35,631 bases of DNA, taken from assembly GCA_022768865.1 (NCBI GenBank), contig JALELH010000041.1, positions 1 to 35,631 on the forward strand, written 5' to 3'. A program made the translations under genes and the position numbers. Below the pieces are notes generated by a model. The model made no database searches and was not told the origin of the DNA. It worked only from the letters and a program-made list of their open reading frames with translations. The stretch is from Spirochaetia bacterium. Lineage in GTDB: Bacteria > Spirochaetota > Spirochaetia > Treponematales > Treponemataceae. Shown in pieces: positions 25,390-34,432 of this stretch (position 1 is the stretch's first letter; each line of letters opens with the position of its first letter).

Positions 25390-28113
25390 ATGAATCTTGG
25401 AACTGTTCTTTACAATATGATTTTAGGGCCTATTTCCCAGCTGATAGAAATTGCCTACATACTGTTTGATAAAGTCTTTGACAACACGGGCATTGCACTT
25501 GTTGGCGTAAGCATGACTGTTACCCTTTTATGCCTTCCATTATATATTGTTGCAGAAAGCTGGCAGGAAACAGAACGCAACATTCAGGCTAAAATGAAGA
25601 ACAATGTAAACCAGATTAAACAGGTTTTTAAGGGCGATGAACAGTACATGATTCTTTCCACCTATTACAGGCAAAATCACTATCATCCGATTATGGCACT
25701 GCGTTCCAGTTTTGGCATTTTAATTCAGATTCCGTTCTTTTTTGCAGCATACCATATTCTTTCTTCATTGCCGGATTTACAGGGAAAATCTTTTCTGCTT
25801 ATAAAAGACATGGGCAAACCGGATGCTATTTTTTCTATTGGCGGATTTGCCATAAACATACTTCCAATTGCAATGACTTTAATCAACTGTATTTCCGGAA
25901 CAATTTATTCTAAGGGTCATGGTGCAAGAGAAAAGATTCAGATATACGGAATGGCAGCACTTTTTTTAATTGTTCTATATAACAGTCCTGCAGGTTTGGT
26001 TTTTTACTGGACAATGAACAATATTTTCAGCCTTGTAAAGAATATTTTTTACAAGATGAAAAACCCCATAAAGTCTTTTTATTACTGCATGGTAGTGCTT
26101 CTTGTTTTCCTGAGCATTTATCTGCTGTTTGTATTCCACAGAGCATCATTTAAGCTTAAACTGATTGCAACAATTTTTATCTGGGCACTTATTCCTATTC
26201 CGGTTTATTTAAAGGGAATTAACTGGCTTATAAAAAATTTCTTCAGCCAGATTTATACAGACTCTAAAAAACGTTTTGCACTTTTTTTAACTGCAGAACT
26301 CGGCCTTACTTTTTTGTGCGGACTTGCCCTGCCTTCAGGTTTGATTTCAAGTTCAGTGCAGGAATTCAGCAATATAGATAACTATACAAACCCGGTTGCT
26401 TTCCTACACTCTTCTTTCTGGATTAGTTTTGGACTTGTAATTTTCTGGCCTACATGCGTTTATTTTTTATTTAAAGAAAAAGTTCAGACAATATTGAGCG
26501 TTGCATATTCTGCTATTTTTGCAGGTGCTTTAATAAATGCCTTTATTTTTGTAGGCAGCTATGGTTCCATGGACGAAACATTAAAGCTTATAGACGGCTT
26601 TAAATACCCTTCTGTTTTGTTTATGGCACTTAATGTTCTTGTAATTTTTGTTTCTGTTTTTGCCGTAGCATTTGTAATTAAATTTACAAAGCCAAAAATT
26701 TTAACAGGATTTTTTGCTTTATTAACCTGTTCTTTGGCTGTAATTTCTGTAATAAACGTAAATTCAATTTCTAAGGAATACAAAGACTTTGAAAATAAAG
26801 TAAGCTCGCAGATTGACGACAAATCTTCTAAATATAAATTTAATCTTTCTAAAGACAAGCAGAATGTAGTAATTTTTATGCTTGACCGTTTTGCTTCTGC
26901 TTATGTTAATCAGATTTTAAGTGAACAGAAAGACATTAAAGAAAATTTAACGGGCTTTACATACTACCCTAACTGCGTTTCCTTTAACGGACACACTTTA
27001 ATGGGTGCAACCCCTGTTTATGGCGGCTATGACAATACTCCATATGAATTAAACAAAAGAAAAGATGAATTAATAAAAGATAAACTGAATCAGGGCATAC
27101 TTTTAATGCCAAGGATTTTAACGGAACAGGCAGGCTTTAATGCTACCCTTTCTGATATTTCATGGGCCAACGCTAGTTATGTTTCTGACATGAGCTTTAT
27201 TTCCTATTATGATTCAGATAAAAAAGAAATTGTTGATAATTACCCAAATATACGCGGAATTAATCTTCTTTCCAAATATACAGGAGATTTTAAAAGAGAA
27301 GTTCTTCTTCCGGAATATAAAGGAATGTCTTTATCACACGTTCTTAACAGAAACCTTTTCTGGACAAGTTTATTCAGAATTACGCCGTCCCCATTAAGAG
27401 GAGCTATATACAATAAAGGAACCTGGTGGGAAAACGGCGTTCCAAAATCTTCAAGTTCATTTCCGGACTGGTTTTCTTTGCTTTATTATATGCCTAAAAT
27501 TACTGATGTAAGTTCAGAAAAACCGACCCTTACAATCATTACCAATGAATGCACCCATTCCAATGAAGATATTTCTATGTACAATCTTCCACTGTCCGGC
27601 AAAATTTCTAAAAAGGCAGACAATGCCTACATTATAGACACCATGGCGTTAAAGCAGGTTTCTAACTTTGTTACTTTCCTAAAAGAAAACCATGTTTATG
27701 ACAACACCAGAATCATTGTTGTTTCTGACCATGGTATCGGCAGCAGAGGTGAAGAAAACTATACAACGCAAAATCTGGAAGACGGATATTCAAAAGACCA
27801 TTTAAATCCTGTACTTTTAGTAAAAGATTTTAATACAACAGAACCATTTGCCGTAAGCAACGAATTTATGACCAATGCAGACGTGCCTGCCCTTGCCTTA
27901 AAGAGTATTGTTGAAAATCCTGTAAATCCATTTACAGGAAACCCGGTTAATATGGATAACAAGAAAGACGGCGTTATAGTAACAACTGCAAACCTTTTTA
28001 TGGTTTACCACAGCAAAAGCAATTACTATTACACGGTACCTGAAGACAGCTGGTTTACAGTTAAGGATAATATCTTTGTTGATTCCAACTGGGCAAGACT
28101 TAAGGCAAAATAA
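25390..28113 (+). CDS. YidC/Oxa1-like membrane domain fused to sulfatase/LtaS-like domain, copy 3
   Basis: A 907-residue member of the same paralogous set. The YidC-like domain is residues 1-218 (LRSSFGILIQIPFFFAAY, LIKDMGKPD, ILPIAMTLIN, NSPAGLVFYWTMNN). Helices continue to about 460 and the sulfatase-superfamily domain spans 490-900. Candidate active-site residues are D499 (MLDR), T536, H723 and D780-H781 (VSDHG). The groove-Arg position is T45. It is closer to copy 2 than to copy 1 in the membrane half. AGGA lies about 11 bases before the ATG. It starts a run leading directly into three glycosyltransferases, the first only six bases downstream. Its substrate and acceptor are unknown; the context suggests a phospho-substituent on the glycan made by these enzymes. 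Confidence 0.88.
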   Translation: MNLGTVLYNMILGPISQLIEIAYILFDKVFDNTGIALVGVSMTVTLLCLPLYIVAESWQETERNIQAKMKNNVNQIKQVFKGDEQYMILSTYYRQNHYHPIMALRSSFGILIQIPFFFAAYHILSSLPDLQGKSFLLIKDMGKPDAIFSIGGFAINILPIAMTLINCISGTIYSKGHGAREKIQIYGMAALFLIVLYNSPAGLVFYWTMNNIFSLVKNIFYKMKNPIKSFYYCMVVLLVFLSIYLLFVFHRASFKLKLIATIFIWALIPIPVYLKGINWLIKNFFSQIYTDSKKRFALFLTAELGLTFLCGLALPSGLISSSVQEFSNIDNYTNPVAFLHSSFWISFGLVIFWPTCVYFLFKEKVQTILSVAYSAIFAGALINAFIFVGSYGSMDETLKLIDGFKYPSVLFMALNVLVIFVSVFAVAFVIKFTKPKILTGFFALLTCSLAVISVINVNSISKEYKDFENKVSSQIDDKSSKYKFNLSKDKQNVVIFMLDRFASAYVNQILSEQKDIKENLTGFTYYPNCVSFNGHTLMGATPVYGGYDNTPYELNKRKDELIKDKLNQGILLMPRILTEQAGFNATLSDISWANASYVSDMSFISYYDSDKKEIVDNYPNIRGINLLSKYTGDFKREVLLPEYKGMSLSHVLNRNLFWTSLFRITPSPLRGAIYNKGTWWENGVPKSSSSFPDWFSLLYYMPKITDVSSEKPTLTIITNECTHSNEDISMYNLPLSGKISKKADNAYIIDTMALKQVSNFVTFLKENHVYDNTRIIVVSDHGIGSRGEENYTTQNLEDGYSKDHLNPVLLVKDFNTTEPFAVSNEFMTNADVPALALKSIVENPVNPFTGNPVNMDNKKDGVIVTTANLFMVYHSKSNYYYTVPEDSWFTVKDNIFVDSNWARLKAK

Positions 28114-28119
28114 TTTATT

Positions 28120-29181
28120 ATGAATAAAATTCTTATTAACGGAAACTTTTTATGCCGCAACCTTACGGGGATTGAACGTTTTGCCTTTGAAACATGCAGA
28201 AACTTAGATAATCTGCTGGATGAAAAAGCAGACATTTCAATTCTTGTGCCGGCAAATGCAAAGGTAATCCCCCAATATAAAAACATAAAGCTTATAAAAA
28301 GCAAAAAAGAAATTCACGGCTTTCCTTTCTGGGACATGGGCACTTTTGCTGCAGCCTGCAAAAAAACAAAATCTGCAGGGCTTAATTTTTCCAACACAGC
28401 TCCCATGGGAAAACTTTGCGGATATTCTTTTATTCACGATGTTTATGCAAAAGATTTTCCAAAGGATTTTATTTCTTTTAAAGACACTCTTATAAAGCTT
28501 TACTGCCAGATTTCTTACAGAAACATAGCAAAATGCGCAAAACAGGTTTTAACGGTTTCTGATTTCAGCAAAGAAAGGATTAATTACTGGTATAAAACTC
28601 CCTTAGAAAAAATATCTGTAATTCCTAACGGCTGGGATCATTTTAAGAACATTCAGGCTGATTCAGGCATTTTTGAAAAATTTCCTGTGCTTAAAACAAA
28701 AGAATTCTACTTTACATTAGGTTCACTTCAAAAAAGAAAAAACCTAAAGTGGATTGTGGAATATGCATCTAAACACCCGCAGGAAACCTTTGCAGTATCT
28801 GGCAAAACAATCTCCGGCATGGAAAGCACAAGCATCAGCGACTTAGGAAAAGCATCCAACATCATAATGCTGGGCTATGTTTCTGACGGAGAAGTAAAGG
28901 CATTAATGGAAAAATGTTCGGCATTTTTGTTTCCAAGTTACTACGAAGGCTTTGGCATTCCTCCATTGGAAGCCCTTTCTTCAGGTGCAAAAATAATAAT
29001 TTCTGACGCTGCATCATTAAAAGAAATCTACGGCACATCGGCAGTATACATAGACCCGCACAACACAAATGTAGAATTAAAGGAACTTATAAAGATTCCA
29101 ACCACAGGTGCAGAAAAAGTTCTTGAAAAATATACTTACTTGAATGCAGCAAAAGAATTGCTTAAAGTTCTATCAAAATAA
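28120..29181 (+). CDS. Glycosyltransferase, family 4 (A)
   Basis: A 353-residue GT-B enzyme. The N-terminal half begins INGNFLCRNLTGIERFAFET, a form seen in family 4 enzymes of O-antigen and capsule loci. The C-terminal half has VIPNGWDHF, FTLGSLQKRKNLKWIVEYA and the EX7E block YEGFGIPPLEALSSG (both Glu present). It is cytoplasmic and would add one sugar to a lipid-linked glycan. The start lies six bases after YidC-sulfatase copy 3, with no clear Shine-Dalgarno nearby (AAGG is 14 bases away), so it probably depends on translation of the gene before it. Donor sugar unknown. Confidence 0.85.
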   Translation: MNKILINGNFLCRNLTGIERFAFETCRNLDNLLDEKADISILVPANAKVIPQYKNIKLIKSKKEIHGFPFWDMGTFAAACKKTKSAGLNFSNTAPMGKLCGYSFIHDVYAKDFPKDFISFKDTLIKLYCQISYRNIAKCAKQVLTVSDFSKERINYWYKTPLEKISVIPNGWDHFKNIQADSGIFEKFPVLKTKEFYFTLGSLQKRKNLKWIVEYASKHPQETFAVSGKTISGMESTSISDLGKASNIIMLGYVSDGEVKALMEKCSAFLFPSYYEGFGIPPLEALSSGAKIIISDAASLKEIYGTSAVYIDPHNTNVELKELIKIPTTGAEKVLEKYTYLNAAKELLKVLSK

Positions 29182-29200
29182 AATAGGCAGGTATTAAAAT

Positions 29201-30322
29201 ATGAAAGTTGCTATTGTCCATGACTGGCTTGTTAATTACGGCGGTGCAGAAAGAGTTGTAGAACAGATGCTTAAAATGTATCCGGACGCAGACATTTACA
29301 CCCTTGTTTATGACCAGAAAAAAATGGGAAAGATTTTTCCAAAAGAAAAAGTTCACACTTCTTTTGTGCAGAAAATACCCATGGCAACAAAACTTTACAC
29401 AAAGTTTCTTTCCTTAATGCCAAAAGCCTTTGAGAAATTTGATTTAACAGACTACGACTTAGTAATTGCAAGTTCTTCCAGCTGTGCAAAAGGTGTAATA
29501 ACTTCCCCAAATACAGCCTATATTGCTTACATTCATTCACCAATGCGCTACGCATGGGATTTGTATTATGACTATCTTAAAAACTCCGGCTTTCTTACAA
29601 GAACTTTCATGAAACTGCAGATGCCAAAAATCCGCATCTGGGATTTTATTTCAAGCCAGAGGATAAACACCCTTGTTGCCAATTCTTCCTATATAAAAAA
29701 ACGCATTAAAAAATTCTGGAACAGGGATGCTAAAGTAGTATTTCCGCCTGTTGACGTAGACAGGCTCAGTGCAAACAATCTGCCGCCTGAAGATTTTTAT
29801 GTAGTATTCAGCAGATTCGTAAACTATAAAAGAGTTGACCTTGCCATTTCTGCCTGCGGCGAACTTGGAAAAAAACTTGTAGTAATCGGCAGCGGAAGTC
29901 AGGAAGCAGAACTAAAAGCCCTTGCAGCAAAATATAAAAATGCAGACATAAAGTTTACAGGCAGAATCAGCGACGAAGAAGTAAAAGTTTATTTACAGAA
30001 GTGCCGTGCCATGATTTTTTCTGCAGAAGAAGATTTTGGAATTATTCCTGTAGAATGCCAGGCATGCGGCAGGCCTGTAATTGCTTTTGGCAAAGGCGGT
30101 GCCCTTGAAACAGTTGCAGAAAACAAGACAGGAATTTTCTTTAAGGAACAGACAACAGAATCCGTTAAAGATGCCATCTTAAAATTTGAAGACCTTGAAA
30201 AGGCAGGAAAGTTTGATTCTGCAACTATTGTAAACCATGCACAAAACTTCAGCAGCCAGAGATTCAGAAATGAATTTCAGGAAGTAATTGATGAAACACT
30301 AGCACAGGTTGCTGAGAGGTAA
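29201..30322 (+). CDS. Glycosyltransferase, family 4 (B), WbaZ-like
   Basis: A 373-residue GT-B enzyme. Its start, KVAIVHDWLVNYGGAERVVE, is typical of mannosyl- and related transferases of O-antigen clusters (WbaZ group). It also has YIHSPMRYAWDLYYDYL, VANSSYIKKRI, PPVDVDRL, VVFSRFVNYKRVDLAI and a C-terminal EEDFGIIPVECQACGRPVIA with both EX7E glutamates. AGGCAGG lies about ten bases before the ATG. The donor may be GDP-mannose or a UDP-hexose; no GDP-mannose synthesis gene is in the window. The end overlaps or abuts the next glycosyltransferase. Confidence 0.87.
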   Translation: MKVAIVHDWLVNYGGAERVVEQMLKMYPDADIYTLVYDQKKMGKIFPKEKVHTSFVQKIPMATKLYTKFLSLMPKAFEKFDLTDYDLVIASSSSCAKGVITSPNTAYIAYIHSPMRYAWDLYYDYLKNSGFLTRTFMKLQMPKIRIWDFISSQRINTLVANSSYIKKRIKKFWNRDAKVVFPPVDVDRLSANNLPPEDFYVVFSRFVNYKRVDLAISACGELGKKLVVIGSGSQEAELKALAAKYKNADIKFTGRISDEEVKVYLQKCRAMIFSAEEDFGIIPVECQACGRPVIAFGKGGALETVAENKTGIFFKEQTTESVKDAILKFEDLEKAGKFDSATIVNHAQNFSSQRFRNEFQEVIDETLAQVAER

Positions 30323-30324
30323 TG

Positions 30325-31329
30325 ATGAAAATTGCAGTAGACATGCGCATGAGCGGCAAAAGCGGCATAGGAACTTTTTTTGATGAACTTCTGCCCTATT
30401 TTAAAGAAAGCCAGCATGAATTTTATTTTTCCAATCCTAATGTAAAAACTTTCAGCATAAAGGAAATGTTTTTCTTTCCTAAAGAAGAGCTTGAAAAAAT
30501 AAATGACTGCGATGTTTATTTTACACCCTACTGCAATATTCCGGGGGGAATAAAAATCCCCGTTTATTCTACAATCCACGATGTTGTATTTTTAGACGTT
30601 AAAGGACTTGCAGGCAAGGCAGGAACTTTAATAAGGAAATTTTTCTACAAGCGTGCCGTAAAAAAATCAAAGTCAATCTTTACAGTTTCTGAGTTCAGCA
30701 AGGAAAGAATAATTGCAAACCTGAAGTGCAGAAAAAATATTTATGTCGTGCACAACGGGCTTCCGTCTTACTACAACAATGTGGTTCCATGCAAGGAAAA
30801 AGAAAACTACATTATCTTTATAGGCAATATAAAAAAGCACAAGGGACTTTCTGTTCTGCTGGATGCCTTTGGAATTCTTTTACAGTCACGCCCTGACGTT
30901 AAGCTTATGCTTGTTGGCAGCAACGAAAATTTCCGTTCAAAAGACAATTCAATTTATTCAAAAATAGAAAAGATTAATTTCCACTATAAAGACGCCGTTA
31001 CTTTTACAGGCTTTGTTCAGAATGAAGAATTAAAAAACCTACTGTGCAAGGCAAAGCTTCTTGTTCAGCCTTCACTTTACGAAGGGTTTGGCATTCCACC
31101 TTTGCAGGCATTAAAGTGCGGAACCAACGCCGTAATTTCTGACATACCTGTATTTAAGGAAATTTACGGAAACCTGCCTGTAACATTTTTCAAAAGTCAG
31201 GACAGCATAGACCTGAAAGAAAAAATTGCAGAAACCTTAGACAAGGAATTCAGCAGTGACTATAAAGAAATTTACAGTTACAAAAATACTGCAGAATCAA
31301 TTCTGCATATAATGGAATTCAGAAAGTAA
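30325..31329 (+). CDS. Glycosyltransferase, family 4 (C)
   Basis: A 334-residue GT-B enzyme starting MKIAVDMRMSGKSGIGTFFDELLP, with STIHDVVFLD, TVSEFSKERI, VVHNGLPSYY, FIGNIKKHKGLSVLLDAF and SLYEGFGIPPLQALKCG. The second Glu of the EX7E motif is Gln here (EGFGIPPLQ), while the neighbouring paralog at 28120 has Glu. The start is ATG at 30325, six bases after GAGAGG; an ATG at 30322 overlaps the previous stop as TAATG and is also possible. It is the third of three consecutive glycosyltransferases on one transcript. Reduced activity or a changed donor is possible from the Gln. Confidence 0.85.
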   Translation: MKIAVDMRMSGKSGIGTFFDELLPYFKESQHEFYFSNPNVKTFSIKEMFFFPKEELEKINDCDVYFTPYCNIPGGIKIPVYSTIHDVVFLDVKGLAGKAGTLIRKFFYKRAVKKSKSIFTVSEFSKERIIANLKCRKNIYVVHNGLPSYYNNVVPCKEKENYIIFIGNIKKHKGLSVLLDAFGILLQSRPDVKLMLVGSNENFRSKDNSIYSKIEKINFHYKDAVTFTGFVQNEELKNLLCKAKLLVQPSLYEGFGIPPLQALKCGTNAVISDIPVFKEIYGNLPVTFFKSQDSIDLKEKIAETLDKEFSSDYKEIYSYKNTAESILHIMEFRK

Positions 31330-31367
31330 AATTTTTATAAACGTTTAGTTATAAAAATCATCCATTA

Positions 31368-31396
31368 ATGACTTTTTTTTCTATATATGATAAAAT
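31368..31396 (+). promoter_or_regulatory. Extended -10 promoter of the WbaP-like gene, leaderless
   Basis: ATGACT (31368-31373) and TAAAAT (31391-31396, preceded by TGA as an extended -10) are spaced by 17 bases. Only six bases lie between the -10 and the ATG at 31403, and no Shine-Dalgarno is present. A T8 run at 31373-31380 fills the spacer, after a weak AT-only hairpin at 31332-31357. Confidence 0.6.
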
Positions 31397-31402
31397 GTAC
31401 TC

Positions 31403-32839
31403 ATGTCAAGAAAAGCTGATACACCTTTTGAAAAATCAATTAAGGCTCAATATAAATCAACAAGTTCTTTTATAAGCGGCGTTGCCCTTGCTTTTGTAGA
31501 TGCCATTGCCTTTATGCTTTCCATTTGCCTTGCTTTTTTTATTGTAAACACAATAAACGACGAATGGATTAAGTTCAACTCTTTTGTAAAATACATAATC
31601 TTTATGCCTGGCATTTTTGCAGTTTTTTATGCAGCAGGACTTTATCCTGGCATTTTGCTTGCACCGGAAGAAGAAGTCAAGCGTTTTTCTTTAAGTGCAT
31701 TTTTTTCTTTAATCGGCGAAGCATTTGCCTTAATGACAATTAAATCTACAAGGGATTTTATTCCTATTGCAGCAGCCCTTATACTTGCATGGCCTTTTGC
31801 AACAGTTCTTCTGCCTTTAGGAAGGGAATTCGGACGCAGGCTTTACAGCCGTTTTAAATGGTGGGGTGTTCCTGCAGTCATTTACAGCAAAGGAAACCAG
31901 GGCTATGACATTGTAGACCGTCTGACACAAAGAAAGCATTTAGGCTACAGACCTGTATTGATTATTACAGATACTCCTTTCCATGACGATTCCTATGCAG
32001 GCATAGAAATAAAAGAGCGTACACCGGAAATTGTTTCTTCCATAGAAAAGTTAAATATTAAAGTTGCCATAATCTGCGGCTACGACAGAAGCCTGGAACT
32101 TATTCAGGCAAATTACCGCTACACAATCCGTGTTCCAAAAAATCAGCTGAACACAAACATGTCTTTGCACATGAAGGATTTTGGCGGCATACTTGGATTC
32201 TCTTCTACAAACTATCTGACTAAATCCGGCTCAGTATTTATAAAACGCTTTATTGATCTGGCAATTTGTATTTTAGTTTCTCCCATTGTTCTTCCTGTTG
32301 TAGGAATTATTGCCCTTATAGTTAAGTTTACATCTCCTGGTCCTGTTTTCTACGGACACAAAAGAGTCGGCAAAAACCACAGTGAACTAAAATGCTGGAA
32401 GTTCCGTTCCATGTGCATAGATGCAGAAGAACGGCTAAAGGAAATACTTGCAACAGACCCGGTCCGCGCAGCAGAATGGGAAAAAGACAGAAAATTTACG
32501 GATGACCCGCGTGTAACAAAGTTCGGCAAAATCTTGCGCAAGACTTCTTTAGATGAACTTCCGCAGTTGTGGAACATTTTTACAGGCCAGATGTCTTTTG
32601 TTGGTCCCCGTCCTGTAACAGAACCGGAACTTGCAAAATACAAGCAGTTTTCTGAATATGTTCTTTCCGTAACACCGGGTTTAAGCGGCATGTGGCAGAT
32701 TTCAGGCCGCAGTGATACAGGCTACGAAGAAAGAATAAACCTTGATACATACTATATACAGAACTGGTCCATCTGGCTTGACATCTGGATTATAATTAAA
32801 ACTGTTGGTGTTGTTATAGTTGGCAAGGGAGCATACTAA
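31403..32839 (+). CDS. WbaP-type undecaprenyl-phosphate sugar phosphotransferase
   Basis: A 478-residue polyprenyl-phosphate hexose-1-phosphate transferase. About four hydrophobic helices in residues 25-135 and a soluble Rossmann-like middle part (about 140-270) precede the catalytic Bac_transf domain (PF02397) at about 285-478. That domain begins with the membrane-entry helix KRFIDLAICILVSPIVLPVVG, and then shows FTSPGPVFYGHKRVGK, KFRSMCIDAEERL, DPRVTKFGKILRKTSLDELPQLWN, MSFVGPRPV and GLSGMWQISGRS. It moves a sugar-1-phosphate (Gal or Glc type) from UDP-sugar to undecaprenyl phosphate, the first step of a lipid-linked glycan. The full WbaP-like layout, rather than a short PglC type, is present. 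It appears to start its own transcript and is followed with no gap by an outer-membrane protein gene. Confidence 0.9.
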   Translation: MSRKADTPFEKSIKAQYKSTSSFISGVALAFVDAIAFMLSICLAFFIVNTINDEWIKFNSFVKYIIFMPGIFAVFYAAGLYPGILLAPEEEVKRFSLSAFFSLIGEAFALMTIKSTRDFIPIAAALILAWPFATVLLPLGREFGRRLYSRFKWWGVPAVIYSKGNQGYDIVDRLTQRKHLGYRPVLIITDTPFHDDSYAGIEIKERTPEIVSSIEKLNIKVAIICGYDRSLELIQANYRYTIRVPKNQLNTNMSLHMKDFGGILGFSSTNYLTKSGSVFIKRFIDLAICILVSPIVLPVVGIIALIVKFTSPGPVFYGHKRVGKNHSELKCWKFRSMCIDAEERLKEILATDPVRAAEWEKDRKFTDDPRVTKFGKILRKTSLDELPQLWNIFTGQMSFVGPRPVTEPELAKYKQFSEYVLSVTPGLSGMWQISGRSDTGYEERINLDTYYIQNWSIWLDIWIIIKTVGVVIVGKGAY

Positions 32840-34432
32840 TTGTTCCGCAAAAAAATTACAGCATTACGTCTTTCTCTTTGTGCATTTTTATTTTGCATGC
32901 CTGCTCTTGTTTTTGCAGAAAAGTATTGTCTTAAAGACATTAAGTTTAATTCTTTAGGAAAAACAAAACCTGCATATCTAATTCAGAACATACCGCCCTT
33001 GCAGAAAGACCATGAATTTGAAACAAAAGAAGAACTGGAAACATATCTGGCAGAAGTTAAGCAGAATCTTGAAAACACCAGGCTTTTAGTAAATATTTCC
33101 TACACTTACGAAACATCAGCACAGGAAGATGAAACAGCAAAAATAATTGCAGAATATACTTTTGAAGATTCTACAAGCTTATTGATTTTTCCAAAACCAG
33201 GGCTGGATTCCAACAAAGGTGCTGAACTTGAACTTGCATTAAAAGACAACAATTTTCTTGGACTTGCTTCTCCATTAAAAGCAGGAATCACTTTTGAATT
33301 CGGAGACAAAGAAGAACCGACAAAATATTCAAGATTTACACCGGGCTTTAACATTAACTATAACTACCCTTTTTACATTGGCAAAACAAAAAACCACTGG
33401 GACACTTTATTAGACTTCCGATGGTGTACGGAAAAAGACTTCCCAAATGTAATTTATACAACAGGAGTAACGGTTGGCGTTCCATTTGGCAAAGACGGAA
33501 AGCATGAAGTTGACTTTACGGCACGCCAGTCCATAATGCGCGATACTGATTATTTAAAGTTCCATGATGAATTCTATTTTATTGAATATGGTGAAATTGC
33601 AGTACCATTAAACATTGGAAGCATAGGACTTTCTACACCGGTTTACTACAAGCCATTAGTGAGCATAGAAAAAAAATGGGATAAGGACGGCATAAACGAA
33701 GACAACTGCGACCTTTACCAGACACCAGTCTTAAAACCCGGTCAGGAATTATATTTTTCCCATATAGACTGGGCAGAAAACAACAACTTCAGGACAGGCT
33801 ATTCTTTTAAAACAGGCACATACCTGGGCTTTGACCTGCACGAAGACGAAACAGACAAACGCTTAATTCCGTCTGCAGAAGCATATATTAAGCTTTTTAA
33901 ATCTTTTGAAAATGCAGGTGCCAACTTAAACCTTACGGTTCTTTGCGGCCACAACACAAGATATGCCATAGGCACTTATTTAAGAGGTGCACCTGATGAA
34001 TGCCACTTTGCAAAGGGAATAAATGTAGATGCAAACAATTATGCACTTACTACCAATTCTGCCATTGTGCTTAACCTTGAGTTCCCCGTCCACATTTTAA
34101 CAACGGACTGGGTAAGTTTCTTTGGTGCAGCAGGAGAAAAACATAAGGGCTTTTTTAATGCCATGAACTTTGAAATGCAGCTGGGACCATTTACAGACAT
34201 TGCCCTGTTAGACAACTGGGGAACAAAAAATACATTTGACTACAAAGAAGGAATTTATACAGCAGGCATTGAATGCTTAATATATCCTAAAAAATGGAAG
34301 AGCTATGTATTAAGGGCAAGCTATGGTTTTGATCTTTCTAAGAAATTACTTGACGGCAAGCACGGCTTTGACAGTTCCTGGCGAGACGGCAAGGAAACAG
34401 AATGCTACATAGGCCTTACTCTTCAATTCTAA
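32840..34432 (+). CDS. Outer-membrane beta-barrel protein, Omp85-like with one POTRA-like domain
   Basis: A 530-residue exported protein. The signal peptide (residues 1-26) ends VFA-E. Residues 27-115 resemble one POTRA domain (YCLKDIKFNSLGKTKPAYLIQNI, then LAEVKQNLENTRLLVNISYTYE). DNNFLGLASPLKAGITFEFG begins a region of alternating strands to the C-terminal QF, consistent with a 16-strand-type barrel, as in BamA/TamA/FhaC relatives. The start codon is TTG, directly after the stop of the WbaP-like gene, with GGGAG eight bases before; no ATG lies upstream of the signal peptide. It is too short for BamA (about five POTRA). Coupling to a glycan-initiating enzyme suggests a role in export or surface attachment of the polymer, though this is inference. 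Confidence 0.75.
   Translation: MFRKKITALRLSLCAFLFCMPALVFAEKYCLKDIKFNSLGKTKPAYLIQNIPPLQKDHEFETKEELETYLAEVKQNLENTRLLVNISYTYETSAQEDETAKIIAEYTFEDSTSLLIFPKPGLDSNKGAELELALKDNNFLGLASPLKAGITFEFGDKEEPTKYSRFTPGFNINYNYPFYIGKTKNHWDTLLDFRWCTEKDFPNVIYTTGVTVGVPFGKDGKHEVDFTARQSIMRDTDYLKFHDEFYFIEYGEIAVPLNIGSIGLSTPVYYKPLVSIEKKWDKDGINEDNCDLYQTPVLKPGQELYFSHIDWAENNNFRTGYSFKTGTYLGFDLHEDETDKRLIPSAEAYIKLFKSFENAGANLNLTVLCGHNTRYAIGTYLRGAPDECHFAKGINVDANNYALTTNSAIVLNLEFPVHILTTDWVSFFGAAGEKHKGFFNAMNFEMQLGPFTDIALLDNWGTKNTFDYKEGIYTAGIECLIYPKKWKSYVLRASYGFDLSKKLLDGKHGFDSSWRDGKETECYIGLTLQF

Noticed and set aside
30543..30548. G6 run as a second phase-variation tract
   Set aside because: Six G is short, lies early in a glycosyltransferase, and has no further support.
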